64,000 bases of DNA from an uncultured Corynebacterium sp. (GCF_946222835.1 NZ_CAMIHD010000012.1:1-64000), one strand, 5' to 3'. Shown: positions 8,035 through 17,998, numbered from the stretch's first letter. Notes: generated by a model not told the origin, from the letters alone. Numbers and translations: made by a program.

Positions 8035-11000
8035 GTATCTTCTCCTCGATCCATTCGTCCATATGCTTGCCCACGATGCCGATGGCCGGCTCGTCCGGCA
8101 CTGCAAGGTGGTCGCCTTGCAGCTGCACAATTTCTAGATCCTTAACGATAACTCCCCAACCGCCGTCGGGGTCAATCTCAGCGTAGCGCGGCTCCAGCTC
8201 GATCGCACCGTCATGCATGCGCTCGGAGCGGAAAAGTAGAACCGGCACGGAAACATCGGCCCAGCGATGGAAGTCAATCTTGGCCAAGATCTGGTTGTCC
8301 ACGAAGGAAGCACGCTGGTGCTCCAGAACGCCGGCAGAAAGGCCGTGCTCGGAGGCGTCGGTAGTAGCGAGGAACTCTGCCAGCATTGTCATGAGCGCAT
8401 CCTCGCCCATGGTCTCGAGCATCTCGTACGGCGGCTCAAAGTCCAATCCGTAGGTCTTCTTGGCAAAGGCCGCGTAGCGCTCCCAGCGGGCGCGGGTTTC
8501 CTCCGGGGTATCCGGGGCCGGGTGGGACGGCTGGGTGGTATCCAGCAGCGCAATAAACGCCACCTCCACCGAATCCTGGCTGCGCTTTTGCAATTGGTAG
8601 GCCACCTCGTAGGCCAGCGCGCCGCCGAAGGACCAACCACCGAGCACGACCTTGCGGCCGCGAGCGTAATGCAGAATATCCTCGACATAGACCTTGGCTC
8701 GCTCTTCTAGCGAACCCTCGATACGCTCGACTCCGTAGACAGCCACATCCTCGGGCAGGCGGCGGGTTAGCGGCTGGTAGACCACCGTGGTGCCACCGGC
8801 TGGGTGGAACATAAATACGGCGGGGCCTTCGGCCTCGCGCAGCACGCGGATATTGCCTTCTACCTCGGTCTCTAGTCCCTCGCGGACCAAGTCAGCCAGG
8901 CTTTCCAAGGACTCAGCCTCATGGACCTGCTGGGCAGTGACTTCGATGCCTGCGCGTTCGGTGAGGCGCTCGGCAATCTGGGTCGCTACCTCATCGCTCA
9001 ACTCTGGCAGCGCAGAGGTAACACCCGCTGCGGCCTTGCCAGTAAAGGTAGCCCAGGTGCCAAAGACCATGCGCTCGGAGGCATCGCGCGGGGCAACGCC
9101 CACGCCCTGGCCGGGCTCGTCTTCTTCCGGCGCCGGCGTGTCTTCAGTAGCGATCTCACTGGTATCCACATTGCCGCCAGCTACGGCCTCTTCCACCATG
9201 GCGATGACGTCTGCCAGGGAGGCGTCACGCAGCGCCTGCACCTGCAGCGGCGGAATCTGGAAGTCATTTTCCACGCGATTCTTAATGCGCATACCCATCA
9301 GGGAATCCAGGCCCAGGTCAATCAGAGGCAGCTCTCGGGGCAGGTCAGAGACGTCATATCCCATGGACTCAGAAACGATGAGCGCGAGGCGGTCCTCTAC
9401 GGTTTCCTCCGTGGGGTCCCAGCGCACGGCGTCGACTTCTTCCGGCGCTGCAGGCGCGCTTTCGGGCACATCAGCCACGCCGGGAATTGGCGCCGCACCC
9501 AAGTCCAAAGCGGAGGCAAAACCTTCCGCCAAGAGCTCAGTCTGCATACCACGAACAGCGTAGACAGCCACGGACATGCCGCCGATGGACTGGCTTACCA
9601 CCGTAGTAACCTCGCCACGCGGCGGCAGGTCAGCGTGCTCTTCGGTGGCAATGATGCGAGCTCCAGGCTTGACGGCCTCGGCCGCAGCCTCGACGATGGC
9701 CAGCGCAGATGGCGCTTGGTCCGCATTGGTGGAGAAGGCAACCTTGCCCTCTGGCAAGTTAACGCGTGCGCCCGGCAGGCCGGATACACTGGCCGAAGGA
9801 CGCGCATTGGTCCAGAAACGCTGGCGGTTGAACTGGGTATAAGGCGCCTCTACGCGCGCGCCAGAACCAAAGACCGCGCCAAAATCCACCGGCATGCCAG
9901 TGACATAGAGCTTGCTGAGCAAGTCTAGGAGCGACTCGGTGGGATCAACCTTGCGCTTCAACGCATACAGCAGCTGCGCATCGGCCTTGCCCACGGCAAA
10001 GGCGGTGGACATTAGTCCCATGAGCGCCACCGGGTTCGGCGAGATTTCTACCAGCTGAGTGTGGCCGGCAGCGAAAGCCGCTTCGGTAGCATCCTGCAGG
10101 TAGACCGAGTGGCGGGTCATGCGCAGCCAGTAATCCTCATCGTGCACGGTGGTCCCAGGACGATAGACCTCGCCCTTATCCACGGAGGAAAACAGCGGGG
10201 TGTGCAGCGGCTTGGTTTCCATGCCGGCAATGGCCGCATGCAGCTCGCCCAGGATGGGATCCACGGCCGAGGTATGTCCTGCGGCCTTCACATTCAACGC
10301 GCGAGCGAACTTGCCCTCACCGTCGAGCTTTTCCACCAGGTCCAGCACCTCTTGGCGCGGACCGCCCACGGTGGTCATTCCGGGGCCGGTGTATACGGCG
10401 GGCTCGATATTTCCGTCGAGCGCGGCAATATCCTCAGCAGAGAGCTCGACTACGGCCATGGCTCCTTGCTCGGCATCGCTTAGCGACGCCTCACCCTCAC
10501 CCATCAACCGCGCCCGGTGGCAGGCAATCACCATGGCGTCCTCGGCGGAAATGCCGCCTGCGGCATAGGCCGCGGCAATCTCGCCCATGGACATGCCCAT
10601 CACACCGGCTGGGCGCACGCCAAAGGAGGCGAGCAAGTCCGTCAACGCGATCTGGATAGCGGTAATGGCTACCTGGGCGGTCTCGGTGTCATATGTTTGA
10701 GCATCGTCTTCAACGATATCGAGGATGGACCATCCGGACTCAAAGTCCACGATTTTATCTAGCTCTTCCAAACGGACCTTGAACTGTGGCGAAAGCGCAA
10801 TCATGTCCTTAGCCATCTTGCGATGCTGGGAGCCGAAACCGGAGTAAACAAATACTGGCCCCGGTTCCTGCGGGGAATCCGCAGCGGCAATACCGACGGA
10901 TACCTTGCCCTCGGCCACTTGGCGCAGGCGCTTGACCGCTTCCTCGGTGGAGCTAGCCATCACGACGGCACGCGAGCGGGAATGATTGCGGCGGGCGACG

Positions 11001-12706
11001 GTCCGGGCGACGTCGACAAGCGCGGGCTTGTCCGCCTCAATGAAGTCCGCCAACAGGGCCGCAGCGCGTGCCCGGCGCGATGGTAAGAGGCCAGAGACCG
11101 GCAACGCGACCGTTTCGGTGGAAAGCTGCGGCTCGCGCTCGGCCGGGGTACCGCGGTAATCAGTGAGCACGACGTGCGCATTGGTGCCACCGAAGCCGAA
11201 GCCGGATACGCCAGCGACCTTGCGACCGGAGTATTCGGGCCACTCGCGTGGATCTTCAACCACTTCGAGGTGCTCGGTCTCGAAATCGATATAGCGATTC
11301 GGCGCCGTGTAATTGATATTCGCCGGAATCACATCATTGCGCATTGCCTGGATGACCTTGATGAGGCCCACCACACCCGCCGCGGATTCGGAGTGGCCAA
11401 TATTGGTTTTGGCAGATCCCAGCAAAATAGGAGTATCGTCCCCGCGCCCCACGCCGAGCACGCGCCCCAAAGCAGAAGCTTCGATCGGATCGCCCAAGAT
11501 AGTGCCGGTGCCGTGCGCTTCGATATAGTCCACATCCTGCGGATTCACGCCCGCATCGGCATAGGCGCGGCGCAGCACATCTTCCTGCGCTTCCGGGTTC
11601 GGGGCGGTCAGGCCGTTGGAGTGGCCATCGGAGTTGACGGCTGAGCCCTTGATGACGGCTAGGATGTCATCGCCGTCCGCTTCCGCGTCCTCCAGACGCT
11701 TGAGCACGAGGACGCCGGCGGCGTCGGCACGCACGATGCCATCGGCGTCGTCAGAAAAAGCGTGAATGGCACTCGTAGGAGAGGTAACGCCCAACTCCGA
11801 GAACGCCGTGGACGCATGCGGGGCGGCCAGAATATTCACGCCGCCGGCCAACGCCACGTCCGCGCTTCCCGTGCGCAGATCCTTCATCGCCTGGTTCACT
11901 GCTACAAGGGAGGAAGAACAGGCCGTATCCACGTTGATGGAAGGGCCGCGGAAATCCAGGGCATAGGAAATGCGGTTGGCCACCACAGCAGAAGAAATGC
12001 CAGTCAGCGCATACGGGTGCATCTCGGCGGAATCGGCACCGATGAGCATGCCGTAGTCATTATTGGTCGATCCCATATACACGCCGGTCTGCGTGCCTCG
12101 CAGCTCATTGGCGGGGACACCAGCATTTTCCAGCGCTTCCCACACCAGCTCCAGGAGGATGCGCTGCTGCGGATCCATATTGGCTGCCTCGAGTGGGGAA
12201 AGACCAAAGAATTCAGCATCGAAGGACGCGATGTCTTCGATATAACCGCCATCAGTATTCTGCTGGGCGATCTTTTCGCTCATCACCGGATCAGCGGAGT
12301 ACTCGGACCACCGGCCCACGGGAAGCGGACCAGTTCCTGCGCGCGATTCCGCCAACATGGACCAGAACTCCTGGGCATTCTTTGCGCCTGGGAAGCGGCC
12401 GGAAAGACCAATAACCGCAACGTCGGATCCCTGTGCGATCTGCGGAGCGTTCTCCTCGGGCTGGGGTGCAGCCGGTGCGTTCAGCAGGCGGTCCGCCAGC
12501 AGCTCGATGGTTGGGTATTCATATGCCACAGTGGCATCGAGACGGGTACCGAGTAGATTTTCCAGTTCGCCGGATAGCACTACAGCATCCCGCGAAGAAA
12601 GACCATAGTTTTCCAGGGGCTTGGAATCTAGGATCTCTTCGGGGGAAACACCGGTGGCCTGGGCGACCCAGTCACGCAGCCATGCTCGCAGTTGCTCGAT
12701 GGTCAT
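8009..12706 (-). CDS. pks13: Polyketide synthase Pks13, corynomycolate condensase
   Basis: Performs the final Claisen-type condensation of two activated fatty acids to the 3-oxo mycolate precursor and transfers it to trehalose. The 1565-residue protein has the standard order: N-terminal ACP with the phosphopantetheine serine in GLSSRDA (S38), ketosynthase with VDTACSSS (C263), EAHGTGT (H398) and GHSESAAG (H438), acyltransferase with GMSMGE (S706), a second ACP with LGLDSL (S1135), and a thioesterase with GGWSFGG (S1359). All catalytic residues are present. An ACP-sized helical stretch near 1205-1290 lacks the serine. It lies between fadD32, which loads the N-terminal ACP with meromycoloyl-AMP, and accD3, which makes the carboxylated partner. 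The ribosome site before the ATG at 12706 is weak. Confidence 0.97.
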   Translation of the reverse strand: MTIEQLRAWLRDWVAQATGVSPEEILDSKPLENYGLSSRDAVVLSGELENLLGTRLDATVAYEYPTIELLADRLLNAPAAPQPEENAPQIAQGSDVAVIGLSGRFPGAKNAQEFWSMLAESRAGTGPLPVGRWSEYSADPVMSEKIAQQNTDGGYIEDIASFDAEFFGLSPLEAANMDPQQRILLELVWEALENAGVPANELRGTQTGVYMGSTNNDYGMLIGADSAEMHPYALTGISSAVVANRISYALDFRGPSINVDTACSSSLVAVNQAMKDLRTGSADVALAGGVNILAAPHASTAFSELGVTSPTSAIHAFSDDADGIVRADAAGVLVLKRLEDAEADGDDILAVIKGSAVNSDGHSNGLTAPNPEAQEDVLRRAYADAGVNPQDVDYIEAHGTGTILGDPIEASALGRVLGVGRGDDTPILLGSAKTNIGHSESAAGVVGLIKVIQAMRNDVIPANINYTAPNRYIDFETEHLEVVEDPREWPEYSGRKVAGVSGFGFGGTNAHVVLTDYRGTPAEREPQLSTETVALPVSGLLPSRRARAAALLADFIEADKPALVDVARTVARRNHSRSRAVVMASSTEEAVKRLRQVAEGKVSVGIAAADSPQEPGPVFVYSGFGSQHRKMAKDMIALSPQFKVRLEELDKIVDFESGWSILDIVEDDAQTYDTETAQVAITAIQIALTDLLASFGVRPAGVMGMSMGEIAAAYAAGGISAEDAMVIACHRARLMGEGEASLSDAEQGAMAVVELSAEDIAALDGNIEPAVYTGPGMTTVGGPRQEVLDLVEKLDGEGKFARALNVKAAGHTSAVDPILGELHAAIAGMETKPLHTPLFSSVDKGEVYRPGTTVHDEDYWLRMTRHSVYLQDATEAAFAAGHTQLVEISPNPVALMGLMSTAFAVGKADAQLLYALKRKVDPTESLLDLLSKLYVTGMPVDFGAVFGSGARVEAPYTQFNRQRFWTNARPSASVSGLPGARVNLPEGKVAFSTNADQAPSALAIVEAAAEAVKPGARIIATEEHADLPPRGEVTTVVSQSIGGMSVAVYAVRGMQTELLAEGFASALDLGAAPIPGVADVPESAPAAPEEVDAVRWDPTEETVEDRLALIVSESMGYDVSDLPRELPLIDLGLDSLMGMRIKNRVENDFQIPPLQVQALRDASLADVIAMVEEAVAGGNVDTSEIATEDTPAPEEDEPGQGVGVAPRDASERMVFGTWATFTGKAAAGVTSALPELSDEVATQIAERLTERAGIEVTAQQVHEAESLESLADLVREGLETEVEGNIRVLREAEGPAVFMFHPAGGTTVVYQPLTRRLPEDVAVYGVERIEGSLEERAKVYVEDILHYARGRKVVLGGWSFGGALAYEVAYQLQKRSQDSVEVAFIALLDTTQPSHPAPDTPEETRARWERYAAFAKKTYGLDFEPPYEMLETMGEDALMTMLAEFLATTDASEHGLSAGVLEHQRASFVDNQILAKIDFHRWADVSVPVLLFRSERMHDGAIELEPRYAEIDPDGGWGVIVKDLEIVQLQGDHLAVPDEPAIGIVGKHMDEWIEEKIRGGQADNR

Positions 12707-12751
12707 AAAAAGGTCTTTCGTTACGGGATATTACTAAATGGCATGGGGGTA

Positions 12752-12783
12752 TATCGCTATATTTTGTCACTTTGTTAGCGATA
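12752..12783. promoter_or_regulatory. Inverted repeat TATCGCTA-N16-TAGCGATA between fadD32 and pks13
   Basis: Perfect 8-base arms (12752-12759, 12776-12783) start three bases after the fadD32 stop, in the 79-base gap before pks13. It could be a processing or attenuation hairpin that sets the pks13 level, or an operator of an internal promoter. There is no T-run, so a simple terminator is unlikely. Confidence 0.4.
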
Positions 12784-12785
12784 AA

Positions 12786-14498
12786 TCAGATTCCCACATA
12801 GTTCTTCTTAGCTACGCGGCGCGCAATCTTGCCGGAGGAGGTGCGATTGATTTCGCCAGGCGCTTTCCACACGATGTCATCTGGCGTAATGCCATGATGC
12901 GAGGTGACAGCGGTGCGGATGGCCTCAGTCGCCTCGGCATCGCCGGCCGGCTGCGCATCATCGGCGCGCTCCACCAGCAGTACGAGAGACTCAGAGTCAC
13001 CGCCTTCCACAGAGAAAGCAGCCACGGAGTCTGGGCGTACCTGAGCGGAAGCCGCTTGCACCGTGCCCTCAATATCCTGCGGATAGTGGTTGCGCCCAGC
13101 AATGACGATGAGGTCCTTCAGGCGACCAGTGATATACAGCTCACCATCAACAATGACTGCCAAATCTCCGGTGGCCATCCAGTAGTCATCCTCTGGCAGG
13201 CCTTCCTGTTGACGCTCACCCAACGCATTCCGGAAAGTGGCAGCAGTTTCCTCTGGGCGGTTGAGGTAGCCGGTGGCCATGTTGGGACCGTGGACCCAGA
13301 TTTCTCCGATAACGCCATTTTTAACCTCGGCGCGAGTTTCCGGGTCTACGATGGCGAGGTGCTGATGCGGCACACACTGGCCATTGGAGGCGTAGGCTAC
13401 AGTCGCATCGGACTTGTCCTCAATGACAGCGCGACCGGCGGCCAACTCTGAGCGATTAAAGTGCGATATGACCGGGCGCTTTTCGGTTTGCGGGGTAGCT
13501 ACAATCAGCGCCGCTTCTGCTAGACCATAGGACGGGCGCAGTACGGAACGATCGACGCTAAAGGCATTAAGGAAGGAGTCCACGGCCGATTCCGTCACCG
13601 GTTCGGAGCCAATAACGATGCCTGCCACGTGCGAGAAATCCGCATCCTTGGCGTGGCGTGCGGCGAGCTCCAGCGCAAAGTTAGGGATGGCGGCATAGGT
13701 GGCCTGACTACTTGCGGTAAGCCGCCGTACCCAGCGATCCGGATGCTGGATGAAATCACGCGGGGTCATCATCTCGAAGTCCAAGCCCAAAATGGTAACG
13801 AATACGGCCAAAATGATGCCCATATCGTGGTGCATTGGTAGCCAGGAGACGATGCGAGCCGGCATCTGCAATTGCAGTGCTTGGAAGATCTGCGCAACAT
13901 TGGTGATGATCGCTCGATTGGTAAGCTCCACGCCGGCCGGGGTACGGGTAGAACCGGACGTGTACTGCAGGAAGGCAGTGTCCTCTGCGGTTCCCTCCAC
14001 GGGTGTCCAAGAGCCAGCCAAGGAATCAGGAAGGGCGTCGATGGAAATGACGCGCGGGCGTTCACGTTGAGCGGAGAAGTACTTACGCACGGCTGCCGCC
14101 GATACCCGATTCGTCACCACGATGGACGGTTCGCAATCACCGAATACCGCCTTCAGGTGGTCCGCGTGGCCCGGTTCATTGGGGTCATAAAGCGGAATCG
14201 GCACCATGCCTGCATAGAGCGCGCCCAAGAAGCCAAAGACATATTCCGGTGAATTTCCAGCCAAGATGGCAACGCGGGTGCCAGGATCCGCCACCTGTTG
14301 CAGTCGCGCAGCCACCACCTTGATGCGGTTATTGACCTGCGCGCGGGTAAGCTCCCGGCAGGTTTCTTCTTCGCCGTAGATCCACTGGCGCATCACCACG
14401 CGGTCTGGGTCGGTCTCCGCTTGGAAGAGCTTTTCTGCCAACTGGGCCAAGGTGAACTCGGGCGCTAAGAACTGCCCCATTTGCGCTTTCAGGTCCAT
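12786..14498 (-). CDS. fadD32: Long-chain fatty-acyl-AMP ligase FadD32
   Basis: Activates the meromycolate-type fatty acid as acyl-AMP and loads it on the N-terminal ACP of Pks13. The 570-residue protein has the ANL adenylation motif YTSGSTRTPAGV (residues 179-190, the FadD32-type variant with TRTP), the SYGLAEA core motif, the hinge region near GRLKDLIVIAGRNHYPQDIE, split here only for naming, and the C-terminal lysine in RTSSGKIAR (K557). AAGGAGA precedes the ATG at 14498. It is somewhat shorter than mycobacterial FadD32 but contains every core motif. Gene order cutinase-fadD32-pks13-accD3 is the canonical mycolate block. Confidence 0.96.
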   Translation of the reverse strand: MDLKAQMGQFLAPEFTLAQLAEKLFQAETDPDRVVMRQWIYGEEETCRELTRAQVNNRIKVVAARLQQVADPGTRVAILAGNSPEYVFGFLGALYAGMVPIPLYDPNEPGHADHLKAVFGDCEPSIVVTNRVSAAAVRKYFSAQRERPRVISIDALPDSLAGSWTPVEGTAEDTAFLQYTSGSTRTPAGVELTNRAIITNVAQIFQALQLQMPARIVSWLPMHHDMGIILAVFVTILGLDFEMMTPRDFIQHPDRWVRRLTASSQATYAAIPNFALELAARHAKDADFSHVAGIVIGSEPVTESAVDSFLNAFSVDRSVLRPSYGLAEAALIVATPQTEKRPVISHFNRSELAAGRAVIEDKSDATVAYASNGQCVPHQHLAIVDPETRAEVKNGVIGEIWVHGPNMATGYLNRPEETAATFRNALGERQQEGLPEDDYWMATGDLAVIVDGELYITGRLKDLIVIAGRNHYPQDIEGTVQAASAQVRPDSVAAFSVEGGDSESLVLLVERADDAQPAGDAEATEAIRTAVTSHHGITPDDIVWKAPGEINRTSSGKIARRVAKKNYVGI

Positions 14499-14557
14499 CG
14501 ATTCTCCTTAAGTGAATGGTTTCGGTAATAAAACTATCGGAGTTGGGGGAATGGTTG

Positions 14558-15466
14558 TTACGCGGCGTCGATAAGCTGGCGGGCCCAGCCCACTACCCAC
14601 TGGTTAGCCGTTGTGCCATCAATGACTCCGCTATTGGAGGCATACTGCGCATGTACGCCATTCGCGGCAATTAAACCATGCGCACGCTCCAGCGCATTAG
14701 ACACATTGGGCGGGGCGTCACAGACCGAATCATTGGGCGCGCAAATCTGGAAGGTGCGATCCGCCAAGCTACCGAACCCATTCTGGCGTGCACCACGCAT
14801 GGAGGCACCCGGAACAATAGGCTGAACCAAACCGGATACCGGCTGGAGGGCAATTTCCGCACCCACGCCGCCGACCTTGCGGCCTGGGTTTTGGCCAACG
14901 CCGTTTTGGCGGCGACCATCTGCAATGAGAGCCACACCTGCAATGCTTTCCGCCGGCACCGCACCCTGGCCGCCACCGATCTCATCGGCAACGTCACCAG
15001 CAATGACGGCACCCTGTGAAAAACCACTCAGAATGAATTTGGTCTCCGGGCAGCTTTCATGAACGCCACGCAGCTCGTCATTCAATTTGGCGGTTCCCTC
15101 TTTGCGGGAATCGTCGTAGCTCATCTCATGTTGCGCATTAATGTTTTTGAATTGCGCAGTATAGGGAAGCGTCCAGACCTTTACGTCGTCCCCGTAAGCC
15201 TCCTGCAGCGGCTTCGTTATAGACAGCATGAACGAGCGCGGATTAGCAGAAGGATTAATGGGGTCGTCGTCAGCCGCAGACTCCCACGTACCAGGGGCGG
15301 AAATGAACTCCACACGGGGGCACCAGTCGGGCTGCTGCGGCGGCGCAGCCTGCTCTGTGGGGCGCGGAGCTGGGGAATCGGTGCCCTGGTTGAGGTAACG
15401 CGACGCACCCACGCCGATGACAGCTAAAACGACGAGGACTGCGACGACGGTAATAGTTTTTCTCAT
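14558..15466 (-). CDS. Cutinase-family (Culp6/Rv3802-like) envelope hydrolase
   Basis: A 302-residue exported or membrane-anchored serine hydrolase. An N-terminal hydrophobic helix (residues about 5-22) is followed by a Pro/Gln-rich linker and a cutinase domain with nucleophile GFSQGA (S150), an aspartate in the NDSVCD segment (about 246-250) and a histidine in VHAQYA (H272). The mycobacterial counterpart Rv3802c has phospholipase and thioesterase activity, sits beside fadD32-pks13, and is essential. A role in mycolate or phospholipid turnover at the envelope is inferred from the family and this identical position. Paired cysteines near 49/139 and 242/249 fit the extracellular fold. Confidence 0.88.
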   Translation of the reverse strand: MRKTITVVAVLVVLAVIGVGASRYLNQGTDSPAPRPTEQAAPPQQPDWCPRVEFISAPGTWESAADDDPINPSANPRSFMLSITKPLQEAYGDDVKVWTLPYTAQFKNINAQHEMSYDDSRKEGTAKLNDELRGVHESCPETKFILSGFSQGAVIAGDVADEIGGGQGAVPAESIAGVALIADGRRQNGVGQNPGRKVGGVGAEIALQPVSGLVQPIVPGASMRGARQNGFGSLADRTFQICAPNDSVCDAPPNVSNALERAHGLIAANGVHAQYASNSGVIDGTTANQWVVGWARQLIDAA

Positions 15467-15488
15467 GAATTAGTTGTACCAGGTAAAC

Positions 15489-15920
15489 CTAGCAAATCCC
15501 TGTACGCGCGGAATCCGTAATCAGCTTGGAAAGCTCCTCAAAGTCCATCTTGGTCCGCTGCTGCTCAACAAGCTGGCCGGCGACCGCAGAGATGGTGACT
15601 TCATTCTCATCGCAGGCTGCTTTGCCCGCGCCGAGGAGCTGATCTTCTACGCCCTCAACGTTGACGCCGGCGTCTTTTAGCCTGCCTAGGTATTTAGCTT
15701 CCGATTCCGGCAGTTCGGCGGTAGGAATTTCAGAGATCTCACGCGCACCGCGATCTTCCTGCGACTTAGAGGATGTCTCTTCCGCAGAGGTAGGGGCATC
15801 CGACTCCCGCTCGAGGGGCGCGACCTCGGTCTCCTGCGGTGGTTCGCTATCCACCGTGGCGGAACCGCAGCCTGCAAGGGTCAAGCACAACGCCGCGCCC
15901 ACTACTACTAGCTTGCGCAT
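15489..15920 (-). CDS. DUF732-domain putative lipoprotein
   Basis: A 143-residue protein with a lipoprotein signal (LTLAGC, predicted lipid-modified Cys18), an acidic Ser/Glu-rich linker to about residue 72, then a DUF732-like helical domain (KYLGRLKDAGVNVEGVEDQL) ending in a cysteine. DUF732 proteins are common in mycolate-bearing actinobacteria and have no assigned activity. Its ATG lies two bases after the mytA stop and 22 bases before the cutinase gene, so it is part of the mytA-to-accD3 transcription unit. A structural or accessory role for the envelope enzymes beside it is only suggested by position. Confidence 0.75.
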   Translation of the reverse strand: MRKLVVVGAALCLTLAGCGSATVDSEPPQETEVAPLERESDAPTSAEETSSKSQEDRGAREISEIPTAELPESEAKYLGRLKDAGVNVEGVEDQLLGAGKAACDENEVTISAVAGQLVEQQRTKMDFEELSKLITDSARTGIC

Positions 15921-15922
15921 GA

Positions 15923-17869
15923 CTACTTCTTCTCGGTCCGAACCTGGCCCAAGACCTCGCTAATCTTGCCATGCTGGAATTCCTGGCTCAGGCCACCAGC
16001 GGCAATCTCGGAGTAGTCAGAGGTGGGCCAGCCGAACTCGCCCTGCTCCCAGCCAGCCTTGCCCCAGCGGTCCATAATCTTGCTCTTCAAGATGTAGTGC
16101 GCACCAGTCTTCGGGGACCAGTAGATGCTGCCCTTCTCAAAGGTCTGGAAGAAGCCGCCATTGACGGCGTTCTCGCCGGACGTCGGGAAGCCGAGCGCCG
16201 ACTCCGCGCCGCCCATGTCCTTGTACTTGGCACCGATAGCACCGTGTACTACCTGGTTGGAGCCATCCGGGTTACGGGTAAGGATTCCGTCCTGGAATTC
16301 CTGCATGTAGCCGTCACCGACCTTCTTCACCGAGCCGGTCGGGTACTTCAGGTCGCCCTTTTCATAGCCATTCTTGCCCCAAGCCTGGAACATATCGCCG
16401 GTAATCTCCCAGGCACCAGTCTCCGGGGACCAGTAAATGGAACCGTGCTCAAAGTGTACGAAGCGGCCCTTGCCGTCCGGTGTCTTGGACTCGCCGGTCT
16501 TCGGAAAGCCAAGCCAGGAGGTTGGTCCGCCGATTTCGGCATAGCGAGCACCAATACGGCCGAAGAGGGCGTGCGCACCGGTGTCCGGTGACCAGTAGGC
16601 AGTACCAGACTCGAAGTCCTGGGCCTTGCCCTTCTTGGCGACGTCGTACTCATTATTCAAGCAAGAGCCAATGACGCCGCTCTTGGTCTCCTTAGCGATA
16701 GCACCGATTGCCTCACAGTCCGCACCGCGGTCGGCCTTGTCCATGCCGAGAGCGTCTGCGATGTAGGGCCATGCCTGCTGCATCTCAAACTGCCAGTATT
16801 CCCAGCTGTGCACGCCAGATGGGCGGAACTTAACCACAGGGTCAATCTTGGCGCGCTTCGCATAATCAACATAGGTCTGGGTGGACATACGGGAGATGAC
16901 CTCCAAGCCCATGCCGGCGAGGTTTGCTTGACCCTTGGCCACGGAGTTGGCGTTGCCAAAGTCATCCTTGCCCGAACCTGCAGAGACATATACCTTCATG
17001 TCCTTCAGGTTTTCAATGCCCAGCTTTGGATCGTGGTCGATCCAGTTCTGGGAGCCCGGCTGGCCCCACATCTTGCGGGAATCATAACCGCCGGCATCGC
17101 GCTGCGAAGCCATGATGGCTTCCGGCATGCCACGCGTAGTGGTGTCGAGGTAGCCGGAGAAGGAGCCCACGAAGCTAAACAGGTGCGGGTTGCGCTCCGC
17201 CAGGTTCATCGCGGCAGTACCGCCCATAGACAGACCGGTTACCGCACGCTTGTGGTTAGAGCGGTACTCATTGTCCAAGATGGGGATCAATTCCTTGGTC
17301 AGGAAGGTCTCCCACATATAGTGCTTACCGCGGTCTGCCTGCTCCCAGTCCGAGTAGAAGGAGGATTCACCGCCTACCGGCATAATCAGGTTGACGTTGC
17401 GGTCGGCGTACTGGTTCAGAATATTGGTCTCGATGGTCCAGCCGGATTCATCGTCACGTGCACGCAGACCATCCAGTGCCCATACTTCTGGGAACTTCTT
17501 TTCTGGGTGGGAGTACCAGTCACGAGCGAGCTGGATTTGCACCTTCTGCTCTTTATCCGGCATCGCTGCGGACTTGATGTAGACCATCAAGTGGCGGTTG
17601 GTTAGGTACTCCACGCGGTTGATCTTCACGCCCTCTGGCAGGCCTTTAACATCCGGATACTCGGTGTTTAGCGGGGTTCGGGCGGGCGGCTCCTTCGGTG
17701 CGAAGTGATCGGACAGGCTGGAGTCGCCGTCGATTGCGGAAGAGAGATCGCCTACAGAAGATTGTGCGGTGGCGTTTGGCAGCAGGGCCAAACCCACGGC
17801 GATGGCGGTAGGTACTGCGGCCACAGCAAGGCCCTTGCGAGCCTTGCTCGGGGAAGTGCTTTTGCGCAT
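15923..17869 (-). CDS. mytA: Trehalose corynomycolyltransferase with C-terminal LGFP repeats (MytA/Cop1/PS1)
   Basis: Secreted antigen-85-type enzyme that moves corynomycolate from trehalose monocorynomycolate to arabinogalactan or a second TMCM. The 648-residue protein has a signal peptide (cleavage near NATAQ, about residue 36), an alpha/beta-hydrolase domain with nucleophile GLSMGG (S214) and the histidine of VHSWEYW (H354), and a C-terminal third (about 390-640) of tandem LGFP repeats, with clear units at SWLGFPKTGE and SALGFPTSGE. LGFP repeats are thought to bind arabinogalactan. AAGGA lies 11 bases before the ATG. A long nested inverted repeat lies 80-130 bases upstream. Length and architecture match C. 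glutamicum Cop1. Confidence 0.95.
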   Translation of the reverse strand: MRKSTSPSKARKGLAVAAVPTAIAVGLALLPNATAQSSVGDLSSAIDGDSSLSDHFAPKEPPARTPLNTEYPDVKGLPEGVKINRVEYLTNRHLMVYIKSAAMPDKEQKVQIQLARDWYSHPEKKFPEVWALDGLRARDDESGWTIETNILNQYADRNVNLIMPVGGESSFYSDWEQADRGKHYMWETFLTKELIPILDNEYRSNHKRAVTGLSMGGTAAMNLAERNPHLFSFVGSFSGYLDTTTRGMPEAIMASQRDAGGYDSRKMWGQPGSQNWIDHDPKLGIENLKDMKVYVSAGSGKDDFGNANSVAKGQANLAGMGLEVISRMSTQTYVDYAKRAKIDPVVKFRPSGVHSWEYWQFEMQQAWPYIADALGMDKADRGADCEAIGAIAKETKSGVIGSCLNNEYDVAKKGKAQDFESGTAYWSPDTGAHALFGRIGARYAEIGGPTSWLGFPKTGESKTPDGKGRFVHFEHGSIYWSPETGAWEITGDMFQAWGKNGYEKGDLKYPTGSVKKVGDGYMQEFQDGILTRNPDGSNQVVHGAIGAKYKDMGGAESALGFPTSGENAVNGGFFQTFEKGSIYWSPKTGAHYILKSKIMDRWGKAGWEQGEFGWPTSDYSEIAAGGLSQEFQHGKISEVLGQVRTEKK

Positions 17870-17946
17870 AGGTAAACGTCCTTGAAGATTTGCCGCGGTA
17901 CCTTTCCGAGGGTTCCCCTCCCCCGGACCGATGCCTACGGCGTGAG

Positions 17947-17998
17947 CTGTCTATCGTGTGCTCAAGTTTAAGTTGAACTTGAGACTTACGCTAGACAG
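17947..17998. repeat. Nested imperfect inverted repeat between aldehyde dehydrogenase and mytA
   Basis: The outer arms CTGTCTA (17947-17953) and TAGACAG (17992-17998) enclose the inner perfect arms CTCAAGTT (17961-17968) and AACTTGAG (17976-17983). CGT/ACG pairs lie between them, so the whole element folds to a stem of about 23 positions with a 7-base loop. It starts nine bases after the upstream stop codon and has no T-run. It could act as terminator, operator of mytA, or be the remnant of a small mobile element. Confidence 0.6.
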
